From positions 265,079-329,078 of the forward strand of contig NC_030989.1 in assembly GCF_000149955.1 (NCBI RefSeq): DNA of 64,000 bases. The letters run 5' to 3'. This document shows positions 1 through 9,745 of the stretch, piece by piece. Position numbers and translations under genes: made by a program. This DNA comes from Fusarium oxysporum f. sp. lycopersici 4287. Lineage: Eukaryota; Ascomycota; Sordariomycetes; Hypocreales; Nectriaceae. The notes under the pieces were generated by a model, which saw only the letters and a list, made by a program, of their open reading frames with translations, was not told the origin of the DNA and searched no databases. Positions within the stretch are counted from its first letter, which is position 1. Every line of letters begins with the position of its first letter.

Positions 1-633
1 TGGTCGCTGCGTCCATGACGGGGATCAAGGGCATGGGGTAAGCATAAAAGTTGGAGTCTTGGCCCTTGCGAGCATCACGCGCAAAGACGAGGGCTTGGAA
101 GTAGCGGGTGTTGCCATCATCTAGGTCTGGTGCACCGTAGGGCCAGGGCTCAATGACTGTCTCGAAACCCTCGGGGAGCTTGATCTCCTTCAGTTTATCC
201 TGGAACATCTTTGATCTCTTGCAAGACTCAACCACAATATCAAACTCGGCACTAACTAATCAGCTCAGTCACAGCATATAGGGTGATAGGGGACTTACGT
301 AGTCAGACTGGCCTGGTGCTCCTCGCTGATAATCTCCTGCGCCACGATACTCCGCTTCGTAACATCAACCACAGACTCATAGTACTGCGACTTCTGATCT
401 CCACCAATGACATCGTAGAAAACCTGCGCGCAGCGATCAGGTCTCGGCGAAGAAGTAGTCAGAGCACCTGAATGCTCAAGCTCAAGAAACCTGAGGACTT
501 CTTCCTTGGGCGGCTCAAACAGATACGATTGTCTAAAGAACAGCAGCGCACCGGGGTGAGACGCCTTGACGATGTCGCGTGCAAGGTTAGTCTCACGCGC
601 TGAGAGGGCAGAGAGAGGATGTGGTGCAGCCAT
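1..633 (-). CDS. Copper amine oxidase (primary-amine oxidase), 5' part only
   Basis: This family oxidises primary amines to aldehydes, ammonia and H2O2 using copper and topaquinone. The first exon (633-299) starts at the ATG giving MAAPHPLSALS and encodes the N2 domain of the family, with the stretch HPGALLFFRQSYLFEPPKEE. A donor GTAAGT lies just below 299 and the acceptor TTAG ends at 252. The second exon (251-1) continues in frame with EAEFDIVVES-like sequence and PWPYGAPDLDDGNTRYFQ, then runs off the window. The catalytic TPQ and copper histidines are beyond the edge, so activity cannot be judged. An ATG three codons upstream is also possible. It is divergent from the permease at 1059; the shared 425-bp promoter carries a CTCGGAA box cluster. 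Confidence 0.85.
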
Positions 634-743
634 GTTGGACAAAAAAGACTAAAGACAATGGAATGGGGTTTGTTGGTTCAATCAGAGTCAGCAGCAAATG
701 TGATGTTTCGCAGCTGTCAAATAGTACCCCCCGGAAGGTGTCG

Positions 744-776
744 TTCCGAGCGTTGCACTCGGAACGCTTCTCGGAA
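744..776. promoter_or_regulatory. Cluster of three CTCGGAA/TTCCGAG boxes in a divergent promoter
   Basis: TTCCGAG lies at 744-750 and CTCGGAA at 758-764 and 770-776, between the amine oxidase (start 633) and the permease (start 1059). The CGG core in inverted and direct arrangement is the kind of site Zn2Cys6 regulators bind. The same 7-mer cluster recurs at 55640-55671. Binding is inferred, not shown. Confidence 0.45.
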
Positions 777-1058
777 CGCGGAAGCACAATCTTGCTTATC
801 TCCCCACTATCAATACCCTGGTCAAGGATAACGCAGCTTGTAAAGCAAAACTAAGTTAGATTTCCCCGCGTTCTTGATACGGCCCCTGTTTAGCGTGTGT
901 TTTGATCAAGATGTGATATGCCAGCAGGGGTGCGCCGATATCTCTTTTCTCTTATCAAGACGGTTTATAGAGACGACATTTCCGTGCTTTCCATAGCTCC
1001 ATAAAACTGAAAAGAGACGAATTTGACTATAAAACATTGTTAACCTTTTTTTTAAAAA

Positions 1059-2861
1059 ATGGGCGAGCTTGAGAAATATAACGTGGCTGTTGATAAAGAC
1101 GCCATGAGTCTTGAGGGTGATATCGGAGTTTCGAGCGATGATGCCCTGCGTCTTGCGCAGCTGGGTCATACGCAGGAACTTCGAAGACAGTATTCTCTCT
1201 TTTCTCTCTGTGCTCTATGCGTTTGTCTCATGGCGACATGGGAAGCTTTATCCTCTGTCGTCGCTACAGCTCTCATTACCGGCGGAGCACCATGTCTCTT
1301 CTACAACTAGTCCGTCTCCCTCCCCCAGAAACAAGCACCGCTAACATGATCAGTCTATTATCAGCAGTATGCTCAATCTGCATCGCTAGCTCTCTCGGCG
1401 AGATCGCTTCTATTTATCCTACAGCTGGAGGTAAGTAAACTCTTCACTCTAGCCCTGGACACATCCTTTTAGCTCGAGACTAACGCTTCGGAATGGTACT
1501 CCAGGTCAATACCATTGGGTAGCAGCCCTTGCGCCCGCTTCGATTCGATCGACCGCGTCTTGGGTTACAGGCTGGGTTAGCATTGGCGGACAGGTTGTTC
1601 TCACATCGTCTGCTGCGTTTGCTGCTGGGCTGCAGATGCAGGCTCTTATAATTGTGAATAACGAGACGTATGTTCCTGAGCGGTGGCAGGGCATGTTGTT
1701 TTACTGGCTTGTTCTTGTCTATGCTCTTGCTCTTAATATTTGGGGGGACAGACTTCTGCCGTATACTAATACCGTGTCTGGTAAGTACTTGTCCAGCGTG
1801 GAGGGTTGTTCGGAACTGACGGGTCTAGGTGCCATTCATGTCATCGGCTTTGTCACAATTGTTGTCGTTCTTGGTGTTATGGCACCTAAGAACTCGGCTT
1901 CTTTTGTCTTTACAGAAGTCACCAACTCTAGTGGTTGGTCTAACGATGGCGTCTCTTGGCTCGTCGGCCTCTTGAGTGCCGTGTATCCGTTCCTCGGGTA
2001 TGTCGTCCCCTCCCATTTATCCTTCCATCATCTGACCGTCACAGATACGACGCCGCCTGTCACTTAGCAGAAGAAATGCCCCACGCCAGCCGTAATGTTC
2101 CTCTCGCTATGGTCGGTAGTGTGACTGTCAACGGTCTCATGGGTCTTGTCTATGTTATCATCTTTCTCTTTTCAACCGGCCCCCTCGAGAAACTTCTCGC
2201 AACACCCACGGGTTTCCCCTTCATGCAGATATTCCTTGACGCTACCAAGAGTCAAGCGGGCTGCACTGTTCTCTCTGTCATCATTACCTGCACTGCTGTT
2301 GCAGCGACTGTCGCGGGTGTCACTTCTACGTCAAGAACGTTGTGGGCTTTTGCGAGAGATAAGTCAACACCGTTTGACAAGCAGCTCAGCAAGGTCGACA
2401 GGCGTCTTCAGATTCCTGTTTACGCTGTCGTGGTTGTTACTGTTCTTCAGATGCTGCTTGGTCTTATCTACCTTGGCAACACCACTGCCTTCAATGCCAT
2501 TCTTTCCATGTCAATCATTGGCATGTATGTCAGCTATGCATTCCCTATCATCGCCATGCTCTTTGCAAGGAAGGGTCTTCAAACCTCCAATGGCTTCGGT
2601 CCTTTCAAGCTCGGACATATCGCTGGCCCAGCTGCCAACGTTATTAGCTTGATATGGATTACTGTCGTTGTCATCTTTAGCACTTTCCCATCTGCTATGC
2701 CAGTTACACCGCAAAACATGAATTACTCCATCGTTGTCATGGCTGGATGGCTCTTTGCTGGCATTGCATACTATGTGTTCCGTGGGAAGTACAAGTTTGA
2801 GGTTCCTGTCGTTGACCTCGACGTTGTTGAAGGTCTTCGTGATGGAGTTCATGAGAAATAA
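1059..2861 (+). CDS. APC-superfamily amine/amino-acid permease (GABA/choline-permease type)
   Basis: A multi-pass plasma-membrane transporter that probably imports an amine or amino acid. Five exons (1059-1309, 1354-1430, 1505-1780, 1829-1997, 2045-2861) join in frame to 529 residues, normal for this family. Family signatures include FSLCALCVCLMATWEALSS in the first membrane segment, SSLGEIASIYPTAGGQYHW across the second junction, and GYDAACHLAEEM across the fourth. Intron 1 is only 44 nt but has a GCTAAC branch site. The start is the first ATG of an open 5' end after a pyrimidine-rich leader. It is divergent from the copper amine oxidase, so uptake and oxidation of the same amine is a reasonable inference. 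Substrate specificity cannot be read from sequence. Confidence 0.88.
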
Positions 2862-3091
2862 GTTGGATAGTGGTAGTCAAAAAGTCGGCGAGATGCATGT
2901 TTTCAAAAACTGCGTGTCATGGTCGGACAACAGATTGGTTTGACACGATATTACCATGGGATCAGACGGGACTTGGGACATGACTAAATATGTACGAGAT
3001 ACTTATGCAATGGACACGCTCTTTGATACACTCATGCTTCGATCATATTGCTACAGTCTGGTCCCCGACAAGTTCCATCAAACCGTGGCCT

Positions 3092-5410
3092 CTAGAAACC
3101 CCCATTGAACCGACTCAAGTCATCACCCTGCACAACACCCACATTCTGATCCGGCAACGCAGCAGCTCCCTGATCGAGCCCATTGACCTGACTCGCCGGC
3201 CTCAACATACTGTCCTGCTCAAACGCACTAAACAAATTCAGTAGATCCGTCTCCAACCCAAACATATCCGCCATATTCTCATCCATAAAATTATTCCCCA
3301 CACTATTTCTCGGCCAGTTCGTAGGAACAAGTGTCTGCTGCTGTCGTACCTCTGGCGTTTCTTGTTGCAGAATCTCTGCAAGTGCCGTGTTGCCAGTTGG
3401 TGTAATCGGTGACTCTAGCGATAAAGCGCGATGAATCGTCCCCTTTAGTGAGCGCCAAAGTCGTCGACCGAGTTGTCCGTGCTGAGAGATGTTCTTCAAA
3501 AGACGGACGGCGTCTTGGAAGCTTTGTCGGCACCGATCGGCGAAGACATCTGGGCCGTGGCATACTGCTAGAAGGATTGTTGCCAAAGCGCCTGTAAGGA
3601 AATAATTAAATGTTGCTTTTTGGCGGGCGTAGATGTCGCTTGTTTCGTTCAAGTTGACTAGAACTTGAATCGTATCCTGTGCGAGACTGACGACGAGTTG
3701 AGCACCTTGCATGTCGGAGCGTAAGTTCTCAGCACTCATGACATGATGTCGCAGAACCAAGTTTCGGATGTAATTCCCTCGTAGGTAGAGCAGTGTTCTT
3801 AAGCGCTGTAGAACTCGAGGTTGATGACGCGGAGCTTGTGACAGTCGAGGGTAAACAAGCTGTAAATCATCGGGGATAGAGTGAATCCATTTTTGCGTCA
3901 AAAAGTCAAAAAAGTCGACTTTATCCTTTGGAACCATGAACGGTGAAGAATCAAGTGGTAGATCCTCCCAGACCTTGGAGCATAACTTGGCGTAGGAGAC
4001 CATGCATCGAAGATATGGATGCTGGTCACTCTTTCAATCGTCAGTATACGCTTGTCCTTAGTATATGAGGGGAACTCACTGGCTCTGGACATTGGGGATC
4101 GATGTCCCGATCCGAAATGCCGAATGATAGACTAGTGCCATAACTCCACCTTCGGTCTAGGATGTATACACACCAGAAACAACGAATTGCTAAATCTCGT
4201 TCTGAAGGGTTTTTGAAGTTCTCAAAGAGGGAAGTTCGGCGGTGGAGGCCAATTTCTAGGGCTTCGCGACCGGCGTTGCCGATGGCTCTCCAGGCGAGGA
4301 GGTCTTCCCCACAGTGAAACCAGTAGATGCTCTAAACGTCGTCAATAATTGTAAGGAGAGTGAAGAATGGACTTACCAGCATGATCATGAGTTGAAGTTC
4401 TTGAAGGTCAATAAACGCCTCGCCTGATACCCTGCAAATAACAGGCTCGACATCATCAATCAACCTCTTGCTGATATTATTCAACCCCTGCGCCTCAATA
4501 GCAACAGACGTAGCAACCGCCAGCTTGATAGCCTGCACATCCTTAAGTGTATTCTCCATCGGCGTCTGAAACACCGAAACAGCCTTTCCCGATAACTCAT
4601 TAACATCAATGAACGGATAAACGCTCTGAATCTCCTCATTATAAACATCCAACAGCCTCTGAACCTCTGTAATCCCCAAACTCGGCAGAATCTCAACATC
4701 CTCTATCCCCGGCGAAAGACGCTCACTCTCAACAACAGGCTCAGTCTCACTCGGCGATTCAGCGGGCGTGCTTGTACCCGTAGCATTCGGCTCGATACCC
4801 ATGCCTGTGAGGGAGTTTTCAGCGATTTGGAAACTATACGCTGAGCGCGTTGGGCCGACGAATTGAGGCTCGCGCGGCTCGTTGTGTACGTTGCGGATGT
4901 CTTTGCGGTAGGTGGAGGGGTGGCCTTGGGGAGTGGACTTTGTGGAGGAGAGGGTTATTTGGGGGAGACGCTGGGATACGTCTTGCAGGGCTGATGTTAG
5001 GGCGTTGACTTGGTTTTGGAGGGCGATGACCTGTTGGCTTAGAGATGTGACGTCTGTCCTGATTATATGTTAGCGATAACTTGTGAGATGAGTGAGAGAC
5101 TTACGGAGGTTCTTGAGTTGAGCGTCTTCGCGATGGTTCAGTATCTTCTTTCGCTGGTTGGGCGGTAGGAGCAAAGACGCATTCAACTTTATTCACATCA
5201 CATCTCTTACAAATCTCATCGCCCTCTTCTCTCACACACTTGAGCTTCTTCTTCTTGCACTCATTGCTAACAAAGTCAGTTAGTATATCTCAGATAATCA
5301 GGGATGGTCGCGTACCAGGCTACAGGCGCGTACTTGGCGCGTTTGCTCCGCTGATTAGAGGACGTTGCCGACTCTGCGATTGAGCCGATTCTCTTGCGAC
5401 CAGGATCCAT
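3092..5410 (-). CDS. Zn2Cys6 transcription factor with fungal_trans domain (regulator A)
   Basis: Five exons (5410-5316, 5266-5105, 5058-4377, 4331-4080, 4030-3092) give 709 residues. The zinc cluster is built across the first junction: ACNECKKKKLKC, then CKRC and VECVF, the C-x2-C-x6-C...C-x2-C-x6-C pattern. A predicted coiled coil (QVIALQNQVNALTSALQ) follows, then the middle homology region with VYNEEIQSVYPFIDVNEL and, further on, the segment around QCPEP/SDQHPYLRCMVSYAKLCSKVWEDLP. It lies downstream of the amine oxidase/permease pair and may regulate it. It is a clear paralogue of the regulator at 53181-55552, sharing the QFVGPTRSA block, the RCMVxYxxLCSK block and the intron layout. The target genes are not known. 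Confidence 0.85.
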
Positions 5411-5655
5411 GAGTCATTCCTTATGTGTCGCGTGTTGCTGATTGAGACTCATGAAATACGGGGTGTTGTAGTGTCAAGGTCACTAAGGAAAACGGCGGGG
5501 CTGCCTGTAATTATTTCTATCCGGGGTTCGCTTATCAAGATATTCCACTAGACCAAAACTGATGCCAGCTGATTTGAGGCCCAGGCCCTGCTGATCTACG
5601 CCTTATCAATTCTTTAGCACTTCTTATCGTACAGAAAGAAATAGAGTTTGGACCT

Positions 5656-5850
5656 TTCTGCAAGTGGTTATTACTTCCACTCACTAATCCTCTCTCTAGC
5701 ACCATAACTTATCGATACCTCATCTGTTTTTCTAATACCACTGATATCATTTTGAGTTGGCATTTGCATTATACGCAATGACTGTTCTGTTTAATAGTCC
5801 GCTACATCCGATCGTTTCTGTGCCAGGCATTGAACCGTTGCCGTATTTTC
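5656..5850 (-). pseudogene. Degraded duplicate of the 3' end of the Pth11-like gene
   Basis: This stretch aligns by eye with 8440-8672, the last-exon region of the Pth11-like membrane protein, in the same orientation. Shared runs include GCATTTGCATTATACGCAAT and TGTGCCAGGCATTGAAC. Differences are mostly C/T and G/A transitions, and roughly 35 bp present in the intact gene are missing. Nothing else of the gene is found nearby, so it is a fragment, probably a partial segmental duplication mutated afterwards. The rest of 5411-6142 shows no gene. Confidence 0.7.
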
Positions 5851-6142
5851 ATATTATTTTCCGTTAAAATCTGTCCCTGAAAGGGTTTGCCATTTTGGCG
5901 CGTAATCTTAAGCATCCCTACTTGCACATTATACTCCAGCACTTGTTTAACACTATGTTTACCCCACTCGCAGGTCATTTGTGCACGGCTGCCTAGCGAT
6001 GACTTGCCTCTATAAAACTTCAAAGAAAAAAGCGCTATGTCCTTACAGCTAGACTAGCGCTAAGGTAATATGTATATAACCTTGAAATTTCATAATACTC
6101 TTAACCTCACCTACTACCAAGTTTCTACCGCAACGACCTAAA

Positions 6143-7624
6143 ATGAATCGCATAATAATAAAATGCCCGCGATGCAAGCGTATACCTCGCATCCCAACCA
6201 CTAGATCCTACTCCTCCCCCTACCGCCCCTCAATCGCCGCAATGCATACCCTCGACATATGCCATATCCGCAATAACGCAGATCTCTACGCGCAAACCTG
6301 CCTCTCACGAAACTACCCCAACCTCGCCTCCAACCCATCCCGCATCATCGAGCTCATCGACTATCACCAGGCTTTGCAGGAGGATGCGAAATCTTTACGT
6401 GAACGCGCGAATGCTTTACAGAAGCAGCTTCTAGTGCTAAAAGTAGAGGGTCAGAACGTTGAGGGGGCGCTGAAGGAAGCGAGGGAGATTAAGACAAAGC
6501 TTCTTGAAGTTGAGAAGGAAGAGGGGGATGTTATGAGCAAGATAGAGGAGTTGGCGCTGGCGTTGCCAAATATTACAAGTAAGGAGACGCCGAGAGGGGC
6601 CGAGTTTGAGGTTCTCTGCTATGTCAACGCCGATGAAAAGACTATTCAGATCAAGGACAGCAAAGGGAAGCCAATTTCTTATGTCGACATCGGAACGCAG
6701 CTTGGGATCATCGAATTTGCTTCCGCTGACGCCGCCTCCGGCAGCGGGTGGTACTACCTCGTCGGCGCCGGCGCCCTACTCGAACAAGCCCTCGTCTCCT
6801 ACGCTCTCGCCTTCACAACTCGCCAAGGCTGGACTCCCGTCTCGCCCCCGTCCCTAGTCTACTCCCACATCCCCGCAGCTTGCGAGTTTCAACCTCGTGA
6901 TAGTAGCGGTGAGCAGCAGGTTTATCACATTGCGCAGGATGAGAAGGATAAGATAAGGGGTGTGCCCGAGATAAGTCTGACGAGGACAAGCGATATTGCA
7001 TTGGCTGGTATGAAGGCAAACGCAATAATTTCGGAGTCGGAGTTGCCGCTTAAAAGGGTCGCTGCTTCAAGATGTTATAGGCCTGAGGCTGAGGCGAGAG
7101 CAGCGGATACGAAGGGACTGTACAGAGTGTATGAGCTCACCAAGGTGGAGTTATTTGCCTGGACGAAGCCAGACAAGGAAGAGATGGAATACATGTTGGA
7201 CGAAATGGTCGACATCCAAACCGATATACTCGGCGCCCTTGGCCTTACATGCCGTGTCCTCGATATGCCAGTCCGCAACCTCAGCGCTAGAGAAACCCGT
7301 AAAATCGCCATTGAAGCCTTCTTCCCCTCCCGCGCCGTGGGTAAAACACCGGACGACATCCAAGAAGCTGGCTGGGGGGAGATCGCCTCTGTGAGTTTCT
7401 GTACGGATTACCAGAGTCGACGGTTGGCGACGCGGATGAGGGACGCGGGGGGTGGGACGTTAGGGTTCCCGTGGACGGTAAATGGGACGGTGCTGGCGGT
7501 GCCCAAGGTTTTGGCGGCGTTGTTGGAGATTGGGTGGGATGGGGAGGAGGGGATTGTGAGGTTGCCGAAGGTGTTGCACCAGTTTATGGGTACAGATAGG
7601 ATTGAGGGACCCAAGAGGAAGTGA
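6143..7624 (+). CDS. Seryl-tRNA synthetase, mitochondrial type
   Basis: A class II aminoacyl-tRNA synthetase that charges tRNA-Ser. It is a single exon of 493 residues. The N-terminus up to about residue 33 is rich in Arg, Ser and Pro, as expected for a mitochondrial presequence, followed by MHTLDICHIRNNADLYAQ, which opens the tRNA-binding arm. The helical arm spans roughly residues 75-135. The catalytic core shows a motif 2 region (RCYRPEAEARAADTKGLYR then KVELFAWT) and motif 3 (TVNGTVLAVPKVLAALLE). The serine-binding loop, usually TxE, reads LTRTSDIALAGM, so Asp replaces the usual Glu. Motif 2 also departs from the common pattern, with VYEL where VHEF is usual. It may be a diverged second copy rather than the housekeeping gene; this window alone cannot decide. 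Confidence 0.85.
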   Translation: MNRIIIKCPRCKRIPRIPTTRSYSSPYRPSIAAMHTLDICHIRNNADLYAQTCLSRNYPNLASNPSRIIELIDYHQALQEDAKSLRERANALQKQLLVLKVEGQNVEGALKEAREIKTKLLEVEKEEGDVMSKIEELALALPNITSKETPRGAEFEVLCYVNADEKTIQIKDSKGKPISYVDIGTQLGIIEFASADAASGSGWYYLVGAGALLEQALVSYALAFTTRQGWTPVSPPSLVYSHIPAACEFQPRDSSGEQQVYHIAQDEKDKIRGVPEISLTRTSDIALAGMKANAIISESELPLKRVAASRCYRPEAEARAADTKGLYRVYELTKVELFAWTKPDKEEMEYMLDEMVDIQTDILGALGLTCRVLDMPVRNLSARETRKIAIEAFFPSRAVGKTPDDIQEAGWGEIASVSFCTDYQSRRLATRMRDAGGGTLGFPWTVNGTVLAVPKVLAALLEIGWDGEEGIVRLPKVLHQFMGTDRIEGPKRK

Positions 7625-7652
7625 GAGTAACGAGATCAAAACCCAAGATAGG

Positions 7653-8081
7653 CTAGTGCTCGCAGAACCTATACTCGACACTAATCAACTCCGAATCGAA
7701 TTCCTTCACTCTAGCGTCCCTCTCCTCCATGAGTTCATCCCTAATACCCTCACGGTGAACAAGGTCGAGTATTTGGTGATGGGTGCCTGGATGCCAGTCC
7801 TTTTGCTCCTCTGGAACGTTCTCGAGTGGCGCTACAGCAGACTTAATTTCGGCAACGAGCTCATCCGTCAGGAGCTTGTCAAACTTGAGAGCCGCGATGC
7901 AGAGGTCCATGACAGGAATTAGACCAGCCTGCTCGAAGATATCCGCCTCGTGGCACAGCTCCTCAAGAACCTAAATGTCTACGTTAGCCCGATATACCTG
8001 GTCAAGACACAACTGAATGACAAGCACGTACTGCATTAAATATGGCTGGAGTGAAATCTCCATGATCACTAACAGCCTTCT
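7653..8081 (-). pseudogene. DUF4246-family fragment
   Basis: Reading down the minus strand, a piece ending at 8032 (reading HGDFTPAIFNA) joins after a 61-nt intron (8031-7971) to VLEELCHEADIFEQAGLIPV. It then continues with AVAPLENVPEEQKDWHPG and QILDLVH, which resembles the fungal DUF4246 family around its DWHPG...LDLVHPSLYPL region. At DLVH (about 7755) the family similarity stops. The open frame runs on for about 30 unrelated residues to a stop at 7653. There is no plausible start codon at the 5' side, where a stop lies directly upstream. Full-length members are several hundred residues longer, so this is most likely a relic. The function of DUF4246 is unknown. Confidence 0.55.
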
Positions 8082-8454
8082 AGGTCGTGGCATGGTGCAA
8101 AGAGGTCCTTTCAGGGGCAAAATAAGGCTTGGATGGGGAAGGCAATGGGCTGATGCAGCGAAAGACCTCGTGGCAGCAACTTAGCAACTCAGGCGTTGAA
8201 GTGCGCCAGACGCAACAAGGTTGAAAGGAAAGCCTGGGCTTGTCGCATTGAGGGTCACCGTAGTGTGGGTAGGGCTGTTCTAATTTTATTAATTGCAAGG
8301 GGCAGAAAAGCGGCATCAGGACTTCGGCTCAACCGAGATTTAGGTTAGACTCAGGGAAGGCTCAGGCTAAAGCAGCGACTACTTAGGATGGTGGGCGAGA
8401 GAGGAAATACTGTGAGTCCATATTCACATGTTTTGACATTTCTCCAAGTAGCTA

Positions 8455-9745
8455 TTACTTCCACTCGCTAACCCGCTCTCTAGCGTCTTGTTTTCCATAA
8501 CTTATCGACACTTCATCTGTTCTTCTAATCCCGCTGATATTATTCTGAGTCTTTGTATCGCGCAGTATGCTCTCGTCACTGGCATTTGCATTATACGCAA
8601 TAACTGTTCTGTTTGATGGTCCGCTCCCGCTAATTGCTTCTGTGCCAGGCATTGAACTGTTACCGTATTTTCGACCGCTGTAATTGCCGTACATGGGGAG
8701 TTTGTAGGAACTTGCTGCACCGGAGCTGTCGCCGGAGCTGCCGTAGCGGAAGCGGACGTAGAGAGGGCGGAGGACGGGGATGGAGGAGCACATTATTGTT
8801 ACGGTGCTTTCGGTCGCGGACCAGATGAGCATATCCACTGTGTCGTCTGTAAACGTGAGTAGATGAATAATTGGTGGGGGACGAAGGGACATACAAATGT
8901 ATTCACTGGCGTTCAACCCGTTGAGAGCGACTGTACGTACGATGCCGCAGATACCAGCACTAATCATCGTCAGTCGAGGAGTTCATAGTTTATCACAGTG
9001 ATGACTTACAAAATACCAAGACTTAGACCGCACGCGACAGTGATCTTCTCTTTGCGCTTCATGTTGAGCTCCCATATCACGAACCACGGAAGAATCGCGA
9101 AACAAAAGTCCGCGACGACAAACCAAGCTGCGCACATTAGCAACACTCCAACTCACCAAATCACTAGAGATACTCACATCCAACAGTCAAGCCGACCTTG
9201 GAGAAGTCAATCCAACACGTCCCCGGCACCCGTCGATCCCAAGTCCGCTGAACCGGATCACACTGCACAACGACAACAATACTAGAAAACAGCGTGATAA
9301 ACACCGTTCCCGCGAGAAATGCCCAGATAAACGCTTTCTGGAATTTGTTCCGTACGATGCGTAGTAAAAAGATACCAACTGCGCATTTTCCTAGGCCGAT
9401 TACCATTAGCCCTGCTACTTGGCTGTAAATCTCCAGCTCGACGGCTCGGAAGTATGCATCGGGGTTGCCAATGTCTGCGAATTTTCGACCGAGACCGTAT
9501 TTTGTACCGGCTGTTACGAAGGCGGAGTAGATGATCTGGAAAACCTGTAGATTATTAGTACAAATGATGGAGTCGTATGAAGGCCATACCAATGCGATCA
9601 CGACGAGATAATCATCTGCTCCGACAGAGTGCAGGATTTGAGATCGCGTGTATAATCTCAGTCCAACAAAGATTGCAAAGATAACTACTTGAACCCATAG
9701 CACTGCATTGAGCATAGGTCCCAAGCCTCCGTAGTAGCTCTCCAT
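8455..9745 (-). CDS. Pth11-like / rhodopsin-domain integral membrane protein
   Basis: Five exons (9745-9590, 9544-9178, 9127-9010, 8959-8895, 8846-8455) encode 365 residues. Several hydrophobic helices are visible (AVLWVQVVIFAIFVGLRLY, GLMVIGLGKCAVGIFLLRI, WAFLAGTVFITLFSSIVVVV, WFVVADFCFAILPWFVIWEL). The block CDPVQRTWDRRVPGTCW is a signature of this fungal seven-helix family (often annotated SAT4 or rhodopsin-like). The C-terminal tail of about 110 residues is polar and probably cytoplasmic. Relatives include candidate G-protein-coupled receptors such as Pth11; ligand and role here are unknown. The start is the first ATG, giving MESYYGG, and each intron closes the frame. A mutated copy of its 3' end sits at 5656-5850. 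Confidence 0.85.

Noticed and set aside
8080..8316. 78-codon minus-strand frame upstream of the DUF4246 fragment
   Set aside because: Does not continue the DUF4246 similarity and has no recognisable motif.
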